58,940 nt of DNA from Terriglobia bacterium (GCA_020073465.1 JAIQFC010000031.1:1-58940); one strand, 5' to 3'; counted from the first letter of the stretch, positions 19,002 to 28,442 are shown. Translations and numbers: made by a program. The notes: generated by a model from the sequence alone, not told the origin.

Positions 19002-19616
19002 TCACTTCTGCTTTCTTCTGCGTCCGGCGCCTTTCTTGTGGGGCTGGCTGGCTTGTTCCTGCCGTTCTTCCTGCGTTACCGGGGCGTTGATATCGAGCAT
19101 GCCCTCGGGAAGACTCATGCGAACTCGCTTCTGTGCGAGATCGACGCCTTCCAGGTATGCTTCAGCGAAGGGCACATCAAACCTGGTTCCCGTACCGTCG
19201 CTGACGATCAGCAGCGGCGCTTCACCCGCGCCGAACTGAACGTCCTCAATGTGGCCAATCTCTCGTCCGTGATCGAGAACTGTACAGCCGGCCAGGTCGC
19301 TGACGTAACTCCAGCCTGGTTCAAGCGAAGCGCGTTGACTGCGCGGCACCTGCAGTTCGCATCGCACGAGCGGCTCAGCGTCGGAAATCGAATCCACACC
19401 CGCGAACTTCAGAACCAGAAAGTTTTTATGCGGCCAAAGCTCTTCAACATCCAGTTCGCGCCTTGTTCCATCGGGCTGCAAAGCGAAGAGCCGCATGCCC
19501 TGGGCAAACCGTTCCGGAACGTCGCTGTGAACCTCAGCGGCCACTTCACCATGCCGGCCTTGCGTCTTTACCGCGCGGGCAACCGTGATGAACTCGCCGC
19601 TGGTCTCAGGACTCAA
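19002..19616 (-). CDS. rimM: Ribosome maturation factor RimM
   Basis: The product is 204 residues. The N-terminal RimM domain carries the ITVARAVKTQGRHGEVAAEV start motif, and the C-terminal PRC-barrel carries WSYVSDLAGCTVLDHGREIGHIEDVQ and VPFAEAYLEGVDLAQKRVRMSLPEGMLDIN. The tail is Gln/Lys/Arg-rich and longer than usual. It assists 30S head assembly and binds S19. It starts 10 bases after the khpA stop codon, so translation is probably coupled. Confidence 0.95.
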   Translation of the reverse strand: MSPETSGEFITVARAVKTQGRHGEVAAEVHSDVPERFAQGMRLFALQPDGTRRELDVEELWPHKNFLVLKFAGVDSISDAEPLVRCELQVPRSQRASLEPGWSYVSDLAGCTVLDHGREIGHIEDVQFGAGEAPLLIVSDGTGTRFDVPFAEAYLEGVDLAQKRVRMSLPEGMLDINAPVTQEERQEQASQPHKKGAGRRRKQK

Positions 19617-19626
19617 TGATGCAGTC

Positions 19627-19869
19627 CTATTCGATAATGTCGAGCGTGTAACGCTTGTGGGCTCGCAGACCCACCGCGCTCAAAAGCGTGCGCATGGCGC
19701 GCGCCGTGCGTCCCTGGCGGCCGATGACCTTGCCGACATCGCTCTCTGCGACTTCCAATTCGATTAGGTCGCCATCGACCTGCTCCACGAATACCTCGTC
19801 GGGCGCATCGACCAGTGACTTGGCAATGTACTCGACGAGCACGCGCACGTCTCCAGATGACTCAGTCAT
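19627..19869 (-). CDS. khpA: KH-domain RNA-binding protein KhpA
   Basis: The product is 80 residues. A KH fold is visible with LVEYIAKSLVDAPDEVFVEQVDGDLIELEVAESDVGKVIGRQGRTARAMRTLLSA, including the GxxG loop GRQG. KhpA with KhpB binds many RNAs and affects cell-envelope growth in Gram-positives; its role here is unproven. It is positioned between rpsP and rimM, as in many bacteria. Confidence 0.95.
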   Translation of the reverse strand: MTESSGDVRVLVEYIAKSLVDAPDEVFVEQVDGDLIELEVAESDVGKVIGRQGRTARAMRTLLSAVGLRAHKRYTLDIIE

Positions 19870-19955
19870 AATCTGCCATTCTCACTGTGGAATCAGACGC
19901 TAACGACTTGAGAAAGTGTGGCCCCAACCAGGCCCAGCGAAAATACCAGCAGCAG

Positions 19956-20213
19956 CTATGCCGCCGAACCGGCGCCAGCCGGAGCCGATACCGGCTTCGA
20001 GAACAGTTTGTTCACGCGCTCCGACATTTGAGCGCCTTTCGACACCCAATACTCCACGCGATCGCGCTTCAACTCGACGCTGGCAGGGTTAGTCCGGGGA
20101 TTGTAGGTCCCCACGACCTCCACCGGGCGACCATTGCGCGCGCGGGCTTTCTCAATGACCACAATGCGATAGTGCGGTTGTTTGCGCGCGCCCCGGCGCG
20201 CCAAGCGAATCAT
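19956..20213 (-). CDS. rpsP: 30S ribosomal protein S16
   Basis: The product is 85 residues. The start at 20213 gives the canonical MIRLARRGARKQPHYRIVVIEKARARNGRPVEVVGTYNPR; the 36 upstream in-frame codons are non-conserved. An AAGGA sequence precedes it. C-terminal WVSKGAQMSERVNKLFSK is typical. It binds 16S rRNA during early 30S assembly. It is the first gene of the minus-strand ribosomal cluster, and the sigma-54 activator gene is read divergently from the same spacer. Confidence 0.97.
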   Translation of the reverse strand: MIRLARRGARKQPHYRIVVIEKARARNGRPVEVVGTYNPRTNPASVELKRDRVEYWVSKGAQMSERVNKLFSKPVSAPAGAGSAA

Positions 20214-20391
20214 TAACACACGTATATCCTTGTTCCGGAAGAGTCCGGCGACATCAAGACAAACTCTTATTATGCCGGAGGTTACATGGAATGGCAATAG
20301 CCTGGCAGAGAACAAGCTCACGGATCACGATGGGCATCGCCTTGGCGGCATCGTCCTCGGAAAACCGTGGAAGTGCCTGACACGTGCGCGT

Positions 20392-20397
20392 TATAAT
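20392..20397 (+). promoter_or_regulatory. -10-like TATAAT ahead of the sigma-54 activator
   Basis: A perfect TATAAT lies within GTTATAATCC. There is no good -35 at 17 bases, so only the -10 is supported. It places transcription start near 20404 and favours a start codon after that. Confidence 0.4.
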
Positions 20398-20469
20398 CCC
20401 CCCTACAGTTTCGGGGCGGTGGAGCGGTCTGTTCCTGAGGGGGATGCAGCCGTAGGAGTCATCGGCGTT

Positions 20470-23121
20470 GTGTACCCCATAAGCGCGTCACGCTTAAAGC
20501 TTGATGTACAGCGTCACACTGCTCTGCTGGAAATGGCAGACGTGTTGTCTCGTCACCATGAACCCAGCGACCTGTTTCGCGGCTTGGCTCCCAGCCTGCG
20601 CGCAGTTGTTCCTTTCGATTTCCTCAATTTTGCTCTCCACGAACCTTCCGTGCAGTTAATGAAACTTCATGTGTGGAACGGTGAAGACTGGCCCGCTACG
20701 CCCCGAGAAATCGCAGTCGACGAGGCGGCGGTTGGCTGGGTTTGGGAGCACCAGCAGCCGCTTACTGTCGATGACCTCGAACGGGAATCAAGATTCGAGC
20801 GCGGCTTGGCATATTTGCGCGATCATCAGGTGCGTTCCTATTGCGTAGCTCCCCTTACCAGCTCGCAAACAAAGCTGGGTGCGCTTGGCTTTGGCAGCAG
20901 GCGACCTCACGCTTTCAGCTCGCACCAAGCCCGGTATCTTCGGCGCCTGGCTGACATCGTGGCACACTGTGTGGACAAGACGTTGGTCCTGTCGACGCTG
21001 GCCGAGGAGAAACACCGGATTGAACTCCTGCTTTCCGATGCAAATGCTTTGAGGATCGGCAACTCCCATGCATTGAGTCCGCAGTTCAACGAGCGAGAAG
21101 ATCTCGCCGAAACGGCAAAGAGTGTTGCCCAAGGTTCCAACAATCCAATCTCGTTCGGATTCCCGGAGGGTCTCGGTGACCCTGAACAATTACTGGCCGC
21201 ATATTTCGGGTCGGCAACGGTGGGTCTTTGTGTGGTCGATCGGCAATTGCGCTTTCTGGCGATCAACAACGCGCTCGCGGAGATGAACGGCATACCCGCT
21301 GCAGGGCACCTGGGAAAGACCGTCCGCGAGGTTCTGGGTGATGCTGCGACCATGCTTGAGCCATCCTTCCAGCGCGTCCTGGAGTCCGGCCAGCCCGTCT
21401 TGGACTTCGAAGCGAGCGCGCAGCTGCCAACACGCAACGAGATTGGCCACTGGATCGAGCACTTCTTTCCCATCAGGGGCGCCGAGAGCCAAGTCGATCG
21501 AATCGGCGCCATTGTGGTGGAGATCAGCAAGCAAAAGAAGCTGGAAGAATCGTTCCGCGCTCTAACAGGAACGTTGAGAAGTGAGAAGGAGCGGCTCCAG
21601 GTACTACTGCAGATAAGCCGTGTCCTGGCAGCCAATTGGGATATAGGGCGAGTACTCCTCAAGATATCCGCCGCTCTGCGCCGTGTGCTGCGGCATGAGT
21701 GTGCTTTTCTTGATCTTTACAACGAGGAGGAAAAGACCTTCGTGCGACAGCCGGTGGACTTTCCTTTGGGCAAGGGTCTGTTTTCGGCGGCGCCATCGAC
21801 CAGTGCCGGCGGCCCCCAGGGCCGAGCCATCGTTGCGCGCCATGCCATCACCTTCTCCCGGGAAGAGATCGCTGCCTTCCGGTCTGAACCTTTGGTGGAG
21901 GCGTTGGCACAAAGTTTGCTGGACGAAGGCATCAAGTCTCTCTGCTGCGTGCCCTTGGTCCGTCCCGGCGGTGCGGTGGGAGCGTTGTCCCTGGCGAGTA
22001 CCCGGGCGGATGCCTTTCGTCCGGAAGACTTGAGCTTGCTGAACCAAGTCGGGGCCCAACTCGCGATCTCGCTGGAAAATGCCCGGGCAGCGCGCCAGAT
22101 CCAGGAATTGAAGGACCGGCTGGCCGAGGAAAAGCGCTATCTCGAGGACGAGATTCAGACCGAGCTCAATTTCGAGGAGATCGTTGGAAACAGTCCAGCG
22201 TTGAAGAAAGTCCTGGACCAAGTCGCGACAGTCGCCACCAGCGATGCCACTGTCCTGATTCTGGGAGAAACCGGAACCGGCAAGGAACTGATTGCGCGTG
22301 CCATCCATCGCATCGGCCACCGAAGGGACAAGAGTTTCATCAAGGTCAATTGCGCTGCGATTCCCACCGGACTGCTCGAAAGCGAGCTTTTCGGCCACGA
22401 AAAAGGGGCGTTCACGGGAGCGGTGAGCCAGAAGATTGGCCGCATGGAACTAGCCGACACGGGCACCCTGTTCCTGGATGAAGTAGGCGATATTCCGCTG
22501 GAGCTGCAACCCAAACTGCTGCGGGTTCTGCAAGATCAGGAGTTCGAACGGCTGGGATCCACGCGGACCATCAAAGTCGACATACGCTTGATTGCCGCCA
22601 CGAACCAAGATCTGGGAGCCAGCATCGCAGCCCACGAATTCCGCAGTGATCTGTTCTACCGGATCAGTGTTTTTCCTGTTCGCGTGCCTCCGCTTCGCGA
22701 GCGGCGCGCAGATATCCCCATGCTGGTGAGCTACTTCGTTCAAAAATTTGCACGCCGCATGGAGCGCGACATCGAAACGATTCCAGCAGAAACCATGAAC
22801 GCGCTGATCAACTGGCACTGGCCGGGCAACGTGCGCGAACTGGAGAACTTCATCGAACGCTCCGTCATTCTCACCGAGGGCACAGCCTTGCACGCTCCTT
22901 TGGCGGAGCTGGTTGATGCAAGCAAAAGCGAAGCCTCGGACTGCACGCTGGAGAACGCTGAGCGGGAGCACATCATTCGGGTTCTGCGGGAAACCGGTGG
23001 GGTGATCGCTGGGCCCGAAGGCGCTGCTCACCGGCTGGGACTGAAGCGGACCACGTTGCAGTCGAAGATACAGAAGCTGGGGATCAAGCGAGACGATTAC
23101 ATCGACGCCAAACGAGCGTAG
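20470..23121 (+). CDS. Sigma-54-dependent activator, GAF-PAS-GAF-AAA-Fis
   Basis: The product is about 883 residues from the GTG at 20470, chosen because it lies after the TATAAT and behind TAGGAG; the frame is open further upstream, so the true start is uncertain. Domains in order: GAF (about 15-190), PAS (about 240-350, [17 protein letters not shown]), GAF (about 380-550), sigma-54 AAA+ domain (Walker [22 protein letters not shown] with an intact GAFTGA loop that contacts sigma-54, Walker [20 protein letters not shown]) and a C-terminal Fis-type helix-turn-helix ([22 protein letters not shown]). There is no receiver domain, so it should respond to a small ligand or redox signal through GAF/PAS, as FhlA and NorR do. 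Candidate target sites lie 170 bases downstream. Confidence 0.9.
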   Translation: MYPISASRLKLDVQRHTALLEMADVLSRHHEPSDLFRGLAPSLRAVVPFDFLNFALHEPSVQLMKLHVWNGEDWPATPREIAVDEAAVGWVWEHQQPLTVDDLERESRFERGLAYLRDHQVRSYCVAPLTSSQTKLGALGFGSRRPHAFSSHQARYLRRLADIVAHCVDKTLVLSTLAEEKHRIELLLSDANALRIGNSHALSPQFNEREDLAETAKSVAQGSNNPISFGFPEGLGDPEQLLAAYFGSATVGLCVVDRQLRFLAINNALAEMNGIPAAGHLGKTVREVLGDAATMLEPSFQRVLESGQPVLDFEASAQLPTRNEIGHWIEHFFPIRGAESQVDRIGAIVVEISKQKKLEESFRALTGTLRSEKERLQVLLQISRVLAANWDIGRVLLKISAALRRVLRHECAFLDLYNEEEKTFVRQPVDFPLGKGLFSAAPSTSAGGPQGRAIVARHAITFSREEIAAFRSEPLVEALAQSLLDEGIKSLCCVPLVRPGGAVGALSLASTRADAFRPEDLSLLNQVGAQLAISLENARAARQIQELKDRLAEEKRYLEDEIQTELNFEEIVGNSPALKKVLDQVATVATSDATVLILGETGTGKELIARAIHRIGHRRDKSFIKVNCAAIPTGLLESELFGHEKGAFTGAVSQKIGRMELADTGTLFLDEVGDIPLELQPKLLRVLQDQEFERLGSTRTIKVDIRLIAATNQDLGASIAAHEFRSDLFYRISVFPVRVPPLRERRADIPMLVSYFVQKFARRMERDIETIPAETMNALINWHWPGNVRELENFIERSVILTEGTALHAPLAELVDASKSEASDCTLENAEREHIIRVLRETGGVIAGPEGAAHRLGLKRTTLQSKIQKLGIKRDDYIDAKRA

Positions 23122-23288
23122 ATTGCCTGACCGAAGACTGCCACGCGTGAGGAGACTCGCGCCCTAATTTTTATATCTTTGTCGTTTTGACGCGCTCGTG
23201 GGGTCATTTCGATTCCCTGCATGCGTGCGTTTCCCGCTGCGCTCGAGAATCACGAACATATCGGTGGAGTTTCTCTATTAGGACTCAC

Positions 23289-23329
23289 AAGTGCCGACTA
23301 ATCGGCACCGTGCCGAAGTATCGGCACTT
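23289..23329. promoter_or_regulatory. Tandem dyads GTGCCGA-N4-TCGGCAC (enhancer-like)
   Basis: GTGCCGACTAATCGGCAC at 23291-23308 and GTGCCGAAGTATCGGCAC at 23310-23327 are two perfect 7-4-7 palindromes one base apart, about two helical turns centre to centre. Position and form fit an upstream activator sequence for an enhancer-binding protein, plausibly the activator encoded just upstream. Inference. Confidence 0.65.
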
Positions 23330-23358
23330 CTCTGAGGTGTGCCCGTGTTCGTTTTTCC

Positions 23359-23370
23359 GGAACTTGTTCC
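23359..23370. promoter_or_regulatory. GGAAC-TT-GTTCC dyad
   Basis: A small palindrome between the tandem dyads and the -24/-12 candidate. A GTGTTCC-N4-GGAACAC relative lies before trpD at 56589. Confidence 0.35.
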
Positions 23371-23410
23371 AAACAGGGAAATTCTGTCTCGGCTTCGCCT
23401 TGACCCGTTC

Positions 23411-23426
23411 TGGAATGCGGATTGCA
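23411..23426 (+). promoter_or_regulatory. Candidate sigma-54 (-24/-12) promoter
   Basis: TGGAATGCGGATTGCA matches the spacing of TGGCACG-N4-TTGCA, with two changes in the -24 element and a perfect -12 TTGCA. It lies about 100 bases downstream of the tandem dyads, the usual enhancer distance. Downstream is the Crp/Fnr gene. Confidence 0.5.
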
Positions 23427-23993
23427 CTAGTGGTGACATCTCTGCTGCGGTATCCGGCCTTGTTTGGAAGTAATGTTGCAGTCGAGACGGCCCAGGTAGT
23501 TCCCCCTGAAACTGGCGGTGCTTGATTGGAGTTTGGACAAGTGTTATTGCCCAGCAAGTGGCAAGTCGATAAATCGGCAGCCGTCCGAGAAGGTCGAGAG
23601 AATTCGGCCGTTCCGCTGCCAATTCGTCGGTCCCAAAAGGAGAGCCGCTCCGGTCTGGCTTGTGGCTGGACCACGTCAGATGCTCCGCCCGTGGCGAATC
23701 CTGCGAGTCCTCTTCCTGCAGCTGCAACACACGGGGTGACGGAGGCTCAACCGAATCTTCATTCCGCGGAGGTCGATCCGTTCTATCTATTTGCGTGCCA
23801 TGTGGAGTGGGAACAGAGATCTGAGCCGACGGCGGGTTGGGAACTGATATCTGCGGCTCGGAGCTGCAACGAAGACACGCGGGCGCACGCTCGCGCCCTG
23901 CTTGCGAGTTCAGAACGGATCGGAAGCAACGCTTCCGCGGTATCGGGCCGCGGCTGCGGATTTGGACGCATCCATTCTTTCGCGGAGGGCAGC

Positions 23994-24707
23994 ATGCGAA
24001 CACCGTACGGCCTGAACATCATCGACACGTGCACGGAGTGTGCCTCCCGGGTGGCAGGTTTCTTTTGCGGTTTGTCGCCCACTGTGTTGAAAGCATTCGA
24101 CCAGGTAAGCCAGCACAGCATCCTCCCGGCTCGGGCGATCTTGTTTGTCGAAGGGCAGGCCTCCCGGGGAATGTTTGTCCTCTGTTCCGGGCGGGTGAAG
24201 CTCTCGACGACATCGCGGGAAGGAAAAGTCCTCATCCTGAAAACCTGCGAGGCCGGTGACGCACTGGGAATGAGCGCTGCCATTTCCGGCGAGAGTTATG
24301 AAATGACTGCGGAAACCGCGACTCCGTGCCAGCTGAACTTTGTGGAGCGCAAGAACCTGCTGAACCTGCTCTCGAGCCACCCTACCGTGGGGATGCAGGC
24401 GGCGCAGTGTCTCAGCCGCGAATTCCAGGCAGCGTATCGTGACATTCATGACCTGGTGCTGTCGCGCTCGTCGGCAGGAAAGTTGGCCAGACTGCTGCTA
24501 TCGAGCCCTCCGGATCGAAACTCGACGCAGGAAGAGATTCGCCTCCGTTCTGCGATGACTCACGAAGAGATGGCACAGAGGATCGGATCGTCGCGAGAAA
24601 CGGTCACCCGATTGCTGAGTGATCTGAAGAAGCGACAGTTGATCCGCCTAGACGGCGCGACGCTGGTGATTCGCAATAGAACGGCGCTGGAGGCCCTGGC
24701 AGTTTGA
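23994..24707 (+). CDS. Crp/Fnr family transcriptional regulator
   Basis: The product is 237 residues. The start at 23994 has GGAGGG upstream and gives the family's short N-terminus. A cysteine pattern C-x2-C-x8-C (DTCTECASRVAGFFCGLSP) precedes the cyclic-nucleotide-binding fold (LPARAILFVEGQASRGMFVLCSGRVKLSTTSREGKVLILKTCEAGDALG), and a winged helix-turn-helix closes the protein (MTHEEMAQRIGSSRETVTRLLSDLKKRQLI). The fold lacks the cAMP-binding RxS motif, so it is probably not a cAMP sensor. The cysteines could hold an Fe-S cluster or a metal, but spacing differs from FNR. It is likely downstream of the sigma-54 candidate promoter. Confidence 0.9.
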   Translation: MRTPYGLNIIDTCTECASRVAGFFCGLSPTVLKAFDQVSQHSILPARAILFVEGQASRGMFVLCSGRVKLSTTSREGKVLILKTCEAGDALGMSAAISGESYEMTAETATPCQLNFVERKNLLNLLSSHPTVGMQAAQCLSREFQAAYRDIHDLVLSRSSAGKLARLLLSSPPDRNSTQEEIRLRSAMTHEEMAQRIGSSRETVTRLLSDLKKRQLIRLDGATLVIRNRTALEALAV

Positions 24708-24722
24708 CCTTCCCCCAGGCAG

Positions 24723-24757
24723 GGAGGGTGGTTCAGTGCGGGCCACCCTCCGTTGTT
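24723..24757 (+). terminator. Terminator of the Crp/Fnr gene
   Basis: Stem GGAGGGTGG/CCACCCTCC with an 11-base loop, followed by the weak U-tract GTTGTT. Confidence 0.65.
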
Positions 24758-24954
24758 CTAAGACGGTTGCTCCGAAACAGCCAAGGTGCGGAAAGTAGAA
24801 CGAGCAGTAGATGTACCAGGGCACACTGATTCACGATCTCTTCGCGGTCGTAGAACTTGCGGAACGCACCGTGCAGGAGCGCGCCGACAGCGTACGGTTC
24901 GCTCGCCAACTTGCCGAGCAGCAGAAGAGTGTCTCAATCCCCACTCCCGGTCAC

Positions 24955-25734
24955 TCACAGCCGGAAAAGTTCGCGGAGCCGCCTGGTCTGCGCGCGGCTG
25001 ACCGGGATCTCGGTCTGCTTCTTATCGTCCATGCGCAACTGGTAGGAGCTCTTGAACCAGGGCACTACCTCGCGGATGCGGTTGATGTTGACGAGATAAG
25101 AGCGATGAGCCCGCCAGAAGAGCCGGGGATCTAGGCTATCCAGCAACTCTTCCAGCGTGCGACAGTTGGAGTGTCCTTCCATGCCCGAAAGACCTCCGGT
25201 CACCACCGTGATCACGCCGTCTTCAATCGAGGCGTAACAGATGTCCTTCTGGTCCACCAGGAACATACGCCCGAGCGCCTTGAGCAGGAGTTTCGAGGGC
25301 TGGGGTTTCTGCGACTCGAGCATCCGGACCAGCGCTTCAATCCGCTCCGCGGGCAGTCCGCCGGAATCCTGCTTGGCTCGCGCCTTCTGGACTGACTGCA
25401 CCACGCGCTTTTTGTCAAAGGGCTTGAGAAGGTAGTCGACGGCATTCACTTCGAAGGCCTTCACCGCGTACTGGTCAAAGGCCGTAGCAAAGACGATTTT
25501 GGGGAGAGGGACTTTCTTGTCGAGGAGTTTCTTGATGACACCGAAGCCGTCGAGGCCCGGCATCTGGACGTCCAGAAAAACGAGGTCGGGATTGTGCTCT
25601 TTGATAAGGTTGACGGCCTCAAGGCCATTCTTACCCTGGGCGACGATGTTGACGTCGCCCGCATTCTTTAACAGGTAAGTGAGTTCATCGCGGGCAAGTT
25701 CTTCGTCGTCCACGATGACTGCGGATAAGGACAT
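24955..25734 (-). CDS. LytTR-type response regulator
   Basis: The product is 259 residues. A receiver domain (1-120) has the acidic pocket VDDEE and phospho-acceptor Asp55 (VFLDVQMPGLDG), then Thr/Lys switch residues (FATAFDQYAVKAFEVNAVDYLLKPF). A linker leads to a LytTR DNA-binding domain (about 155-255, with FWRAHRSYLVNINRIREVVPWFKSSYQLRM). No histidine kinase lies next to it, so its partner is elsewhere. Such regulators usually bind direct repeats ahead of exported or cell-surface genes. It is last in a minus-strand run after the DUF4412-like gene. Confidence 0.92.
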   Translation of the reverse strand: MSLSAVIVDDEELARDELTYLLKNAGDVNIVAQGKNGLEAVNLIKEHNPDLVFLDVQMPGLDGFGVIKKLLDKKVPLPKIVFATAFDQYAVKAFEVNAVDYLLKPFDKKRVVQSVQKARAKQDSGGLPAERIEALVRMLESQKPQPSKLLLKALGRMFLVDQKDICYASIEDGVITVVTGGLSGMEGHSNCRTLEELLDSLDPRLFWRAHRSYLVNINRIREVVPWFKSSYQLRMDDKKQTEIPVSRAQTRRLRELFRL

Positions 25735-25803
25735 TGCTTCTCCGGTATAGCGAGAGGGGCTATCCAGAGTATAGTGGGCCGTATTTGCCGGCGCAACGCG
25801 GGC

Positions 25804-26442
25804 TCAGTGTTGCTGGTTCATCCGTTGCTGCATCATCGCCCCCATATCCATCTTGGTGTATCCCGCGGGGATTTCAAACAGGCTGGACGGCTGCGATCCT
25901 TCCTGGATGTTACGCAGTTCTCCGCCCTGTTCGTGGGCGCCTTCCCATTTCACGGGAAACCTCAGCTTCGGATCCAACCACACGTAGCCGACGTCGCCGT
26001 TGGCTCGTGTGCCTTCATACTTAATGGTGCTGCGTCCATTGACGGTTTCGCTGCCGACCTTGCGGCAAGTCCCGCCCTGGTTGTGGGCCAGCTTCAACCA
26101 GTCGCTGCAGGCGTTTTCCACGTCACCGGTCCGGAAGAAGTCCGTCATTTGGCGCATGTTCTGTTGTTCCTGCGGAATGTCCATGTACATGTGCTGCTGC
26201 GGCATCAGCACCACCGACGTGTGGGATGCGAGGTTCATGATGAAGGCGCCGTTCCCTCCCCTGCCGCCGTGCTCCAAACCTTCGATGCGCATCTTGTCTT
26301 TCGCGAAGTACACCTTGGTCGGTTCCGAGCTTTCTTTTCCCTGGTTCACGATTTCCGCGGAGAACTCCGCCTGGGCGAACGTAAAAGTAGCGGCCAACAG
26401 GACTGCAAGCGGACACAATGCATGGACGAACCGTCGAAGCAT
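25804..26442 (-). CDS. Secreted DUF4412-like protein
   Basis: The product is 212 residues. The start at 26442 is chosen for AAGGAG and the signal peptide MLRRFVHALCPLAVLLAATFTFAQA. The mature protein has an antiparallel-beta pattern typical of LolA-like or DUF4412 proteins: KVYFAKDKMRIEG, FIMNLASHTSVVLMPQQHMYMDI, then a Cys pair (NACSDW, GGTCRKVG), GYVWLDPKLRFPVKWE and a Met/Gln-rich tail (MDMGAMMQQRMNQQH). It is probably periplasmic. The ligand is unknown; the Met/His-rich tail could bind copper, which is a guess. The gene is followed by the LytTR regulator gene. Confidence 0.7.
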   Translation of the reverse strand: MLRRFVHALCPLAVLLAATFTFAQAEFSAEIVNQGKESSEPTKVYFAKDKMRIEGLEHGGRGGNGAFIMNLASHTSVVLMPQQHMYMDIPQEQQNMRQMTDFFRTGDVENACSDWLKLAHNQGGTCRKVGSETVNGRSTIKYEGTRANGDVGYVWLDPKLRFPVKWEGAHEQGGELRNIQEGSQPSSLFEIPAGYTKMDMGAMMQQRMNQQH

Positions 26443-26586
26443 CTCAATCTCCTTCTGTCGGATGTAGGAACTACCACCGCGTATTTCGCGAGCTCGAGAA
26501 ACCGCGGAGGAAGGATAGCAGAACTGGCTCCCCGCCTCGCAAGTCCCAAGAACAAGAATAATCACCGAAGCACTGTCGGACTCACC

Positions 26587-27075
26587 TCAGCCTCCGCCAT
26601 GGCCTTTCCCTTTGGCAAAATCCTGGGCGATCCACTTCGACAGGAATGCGCTGTCATGTTCCTGGAAGCCCATTTTGCGATAGATCTGCAGGGCGTTTGC
26701 GTTCTGGCGGACCACCTCCAAGTGAAGCGTCGTGATGTGGCACGATCGTGCCGCCTCTTCCACAAATACGAGCGTCTTGCGTCCCCAGCCACGGCCGCGA
26801 TATTGCCCGCGCAGGTAGAACTCGTCGATGAAGGCGTCACGGCCCAGCCATTCCAGGCTATAGCCAAAGCAGAGCACGACGTAGCCGACGGGAGTAGCGC
26901 CATCAAGAATGAGCCACACACGACCGAGGCCGGCATTGCGCAGCAGCGTGGTCAGGGCAACGGGAGTTCTCTGCTCATCAAAGGCATGGCCATCGAAGGT
27001 GTAGTACTCGCCCATGAACTGAAGCAGGGATACCAGATCGGACTCCTCCGCCAAACGAAATGACGGCTCGCTCAC
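26587..27075 (-). CDS. GNAT family N-acetyltransferase
   Basis: The product is 162 residues from a GTG at 27075. The longer frame upstream overlaps the thiolase gene and is not conserved. GNAT motifs are present: IDEFYLRGQYRGRGWGRKTLVFVEEAA (acetyl-CoA loop R/QxxGxG/A) and TLHLEVVRQNANALQIYRKMGF. The substrate cannot be told; it resembles small amine or protein acetyltransferases. Its GTG overlaps the thiolase TGA by GTGA, so the two are translationally coupled. Confidence 0.88.
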   Translation of the reverse strand: MSEPSFRLAEESDLVSLLQFMGEYYTFDGHAFDEQRTPVALTTLLRNAGLGRVWLILDGATPVGYVVLCFGYSLEWLGRDAFIDEFYLRGQYRGRGWGRKTLVFVEEAARSCHITTLHLEVVRQNANALQIYRKMGFQEHDSAFLSKWIAQDFAKGKGHGGG

Positions 27076-28253
27076 GGAACATTCTCCAGCGCAAGGGCCA
27101 TGCCCATACCGCCGCTCACACACAGTGTGGCAACGCCGCGCTTCGTGTTGCGCTTCAGCATCTCGTGTAGCAGCGTGACGGTGATGCGCGTGCCCGTGCA
27201 TCCGATGGGATGGCCGACGGCAATCGCTCCGCCGTTCACGTTGAGCTTGTCGCGATTGAAGTTCAGCTCACGGTCGCACGCAATCACCTGCGCCGCGAAG
27301 GCCTCGTTCAGTTCGATCAGTCCGAAGTCGCTAAGCTTGAGGCGATGATTTTCCTCGAGCTTGCGGAGAGCTGGAACCGGGCCAATGCCCATGGTGCGTG
27401 GATCGACTCCGGCCGAGGTTACGGCGGCGATGCGTGCCAGCGGCTTCAAATTGTTGCGCTTCACGAACTGTTCCCCCCCGATCACGACGGCGGCCGCTCC
27501 ATCCGTGATGCCCGAAGAATTTCCTGCGGTAATGGTGCCGGTCTTTGAGAAGACCGGCGCAAGCTTGGCCAACTTTTCCAGGCTCGCATCGGGAAAGGGA
27601 TGTTCGTCCCGGCTGAACGTCGTTGTGGCTTTCTTGCTTTCGATCGACACGGGAACGATCTCGGAATCGAAGCGTCCTGCGCTGATCGCTCGCGCAGCCC
27701 GAGCTTGCGATGTCAGGGCATACTCATCCTGCTCCTCGCGTGAGATCTTGTACTGACCGGCAAGCAGTTCGGCGGTTTCGCCCATCACCATCTTCGCCAG
27801 GGGACAGAAGAAACCGTCACGATACATGCCATCGACCAGTTCCTGATGACCGAGGCGGTATCCCCAGCGAGCGCCGTCGAGATAGTAAGGGAGCCGCGAC
27901 ATCGACTCCGTGCCGCCCGCGAGAATGCAGTTGGCATCGCCGAGCAGAATCGACTGATACGCCAACGCGATGGACTTCATTCCCGACGCACAGGCTTTGT
28001 TCACCGTATACGCCGGCACCTCCTGGGGCACACTGCTGCGAACCGAGATCTGCCGTGCAGGATTGGGTCCTCCGCCCGCCTGCCGCGCATTTCCGAAGAT
28101 GGTCTCTTCCACCTGTTCCGGTTGGACGCCTGCGCGTTCGATAGCAGCTTTGGCCGCAACCACGCCCATATCGGCGGCGGTCAGCGAGGCCAGGGATCCG
28201 CCGAACTTGCCGATGGGGGTACGGACTGCCGAGAGGATATATACGTCCTGCAA
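27072..28253 (-). CDS. Acetyl-CoA C-acetyltransferase (thiolase)
   Basis: The product is 393 residues, the usual length. Catalytic Cys88 sits in NKACASGMKSI, the His in NGGAIAVGHPIGCTG, and the second Cys in TLCVSGGMG. It condenses two acetyl-CoA or cleaves acetoacetyl-CoA; the sequence does not distinguish a biosynthetic from a beta-oxidation role. No other fatty-acid gene is adjacent, and the coupled GNAT gene uses the same acyl donor. A hairpin at 28346-28375 lies upstream, on the side of the divergent fibronectin-III gene. Confidence 0.95.
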   Translation of the reverse strand: MQDVYILSAVRTPIGKFGGSLASLTAADMGVVAAKAAIERAGVQPEQVEETIFGNARQAGGGPNPARQISVRSSVPQEVPAYTVNKACASGMKSIALAYQSILLGDANCILAGGTESMSRLPYYLDGARWGYRLGHQELVDGMYRDGFFCPLAKMVMGETAELLAGQYKISREEQDEYALTSQARAARAISAGRFDSEIVPVSIESKKATTTFSRDEHPFPDASLEKLAKLAPVFSKTGTITAGNSSGITDGAAAVVIGGEQFVKRNNLKPLARIAAVTSAGVDPRTMGIGPVPALRKLEENHRLKLSDFGLIELNEAFAAQVIACDRELNFNRDKLNVNGGAIAVGHPIGCTGTRITVTLLHEMLKRNTKRGVATLCVSGGMGMALALENVP

Positions 28254-28345
28254 ACTGGTCCCTCCAAACTCCCGAGTCTAGCAGGATCGGGAAAGGTGCA
28301 GGAAGCCTACCCGATTCGGAACAGTCTTGGGTGGGCGTCCCGTAA

Positions 28346-28375
28346 CCGGAACACGAAGGTAGTCTTCGTGACCGG
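28346..28375. promoter_or_regulatory. Inverted repeat in the divergent spacer
   Basis: CCGG-aa-CACGAAG, a GTAGT loop, CTTCGTG-ac-CGGT. The stem is 7 bp plus an outer CCGG. It lies between the thiolase gene and the fibronectin-III gene; an operator or leader hairpin are both possible. Confidence 0.4.
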
Positions 28376-28442
28376 TGACCTTGTGGCGATGTGACTCGGA
28401 TTCGTAGGGTGGGTTTGAGCCGCTCGCTGCGGGAGAGGAGAC

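Larger units (their letters stand above)
23122..23993. other. 870-base leader region with regulatory dyads
   Basis: This is not convincingly coding. An open frame (23526-23993) runs in frame into the Crp/Fnr gene, but it resembles no domain. The region carries the tandem dyads, a GGAAC dyad and the -24/-12 candidate listed separately. The long leader may be an untranslated region or an unrecognised small RNA. Confidence 0.45.

Noticed and set aside
23526..23993. 156-residue N-terminal extension of the Crp/Fnr gene
   Set aside because: No domain, poor ribosome-binding site, and a better start at 23994 with GGAGGG; treated as leader.
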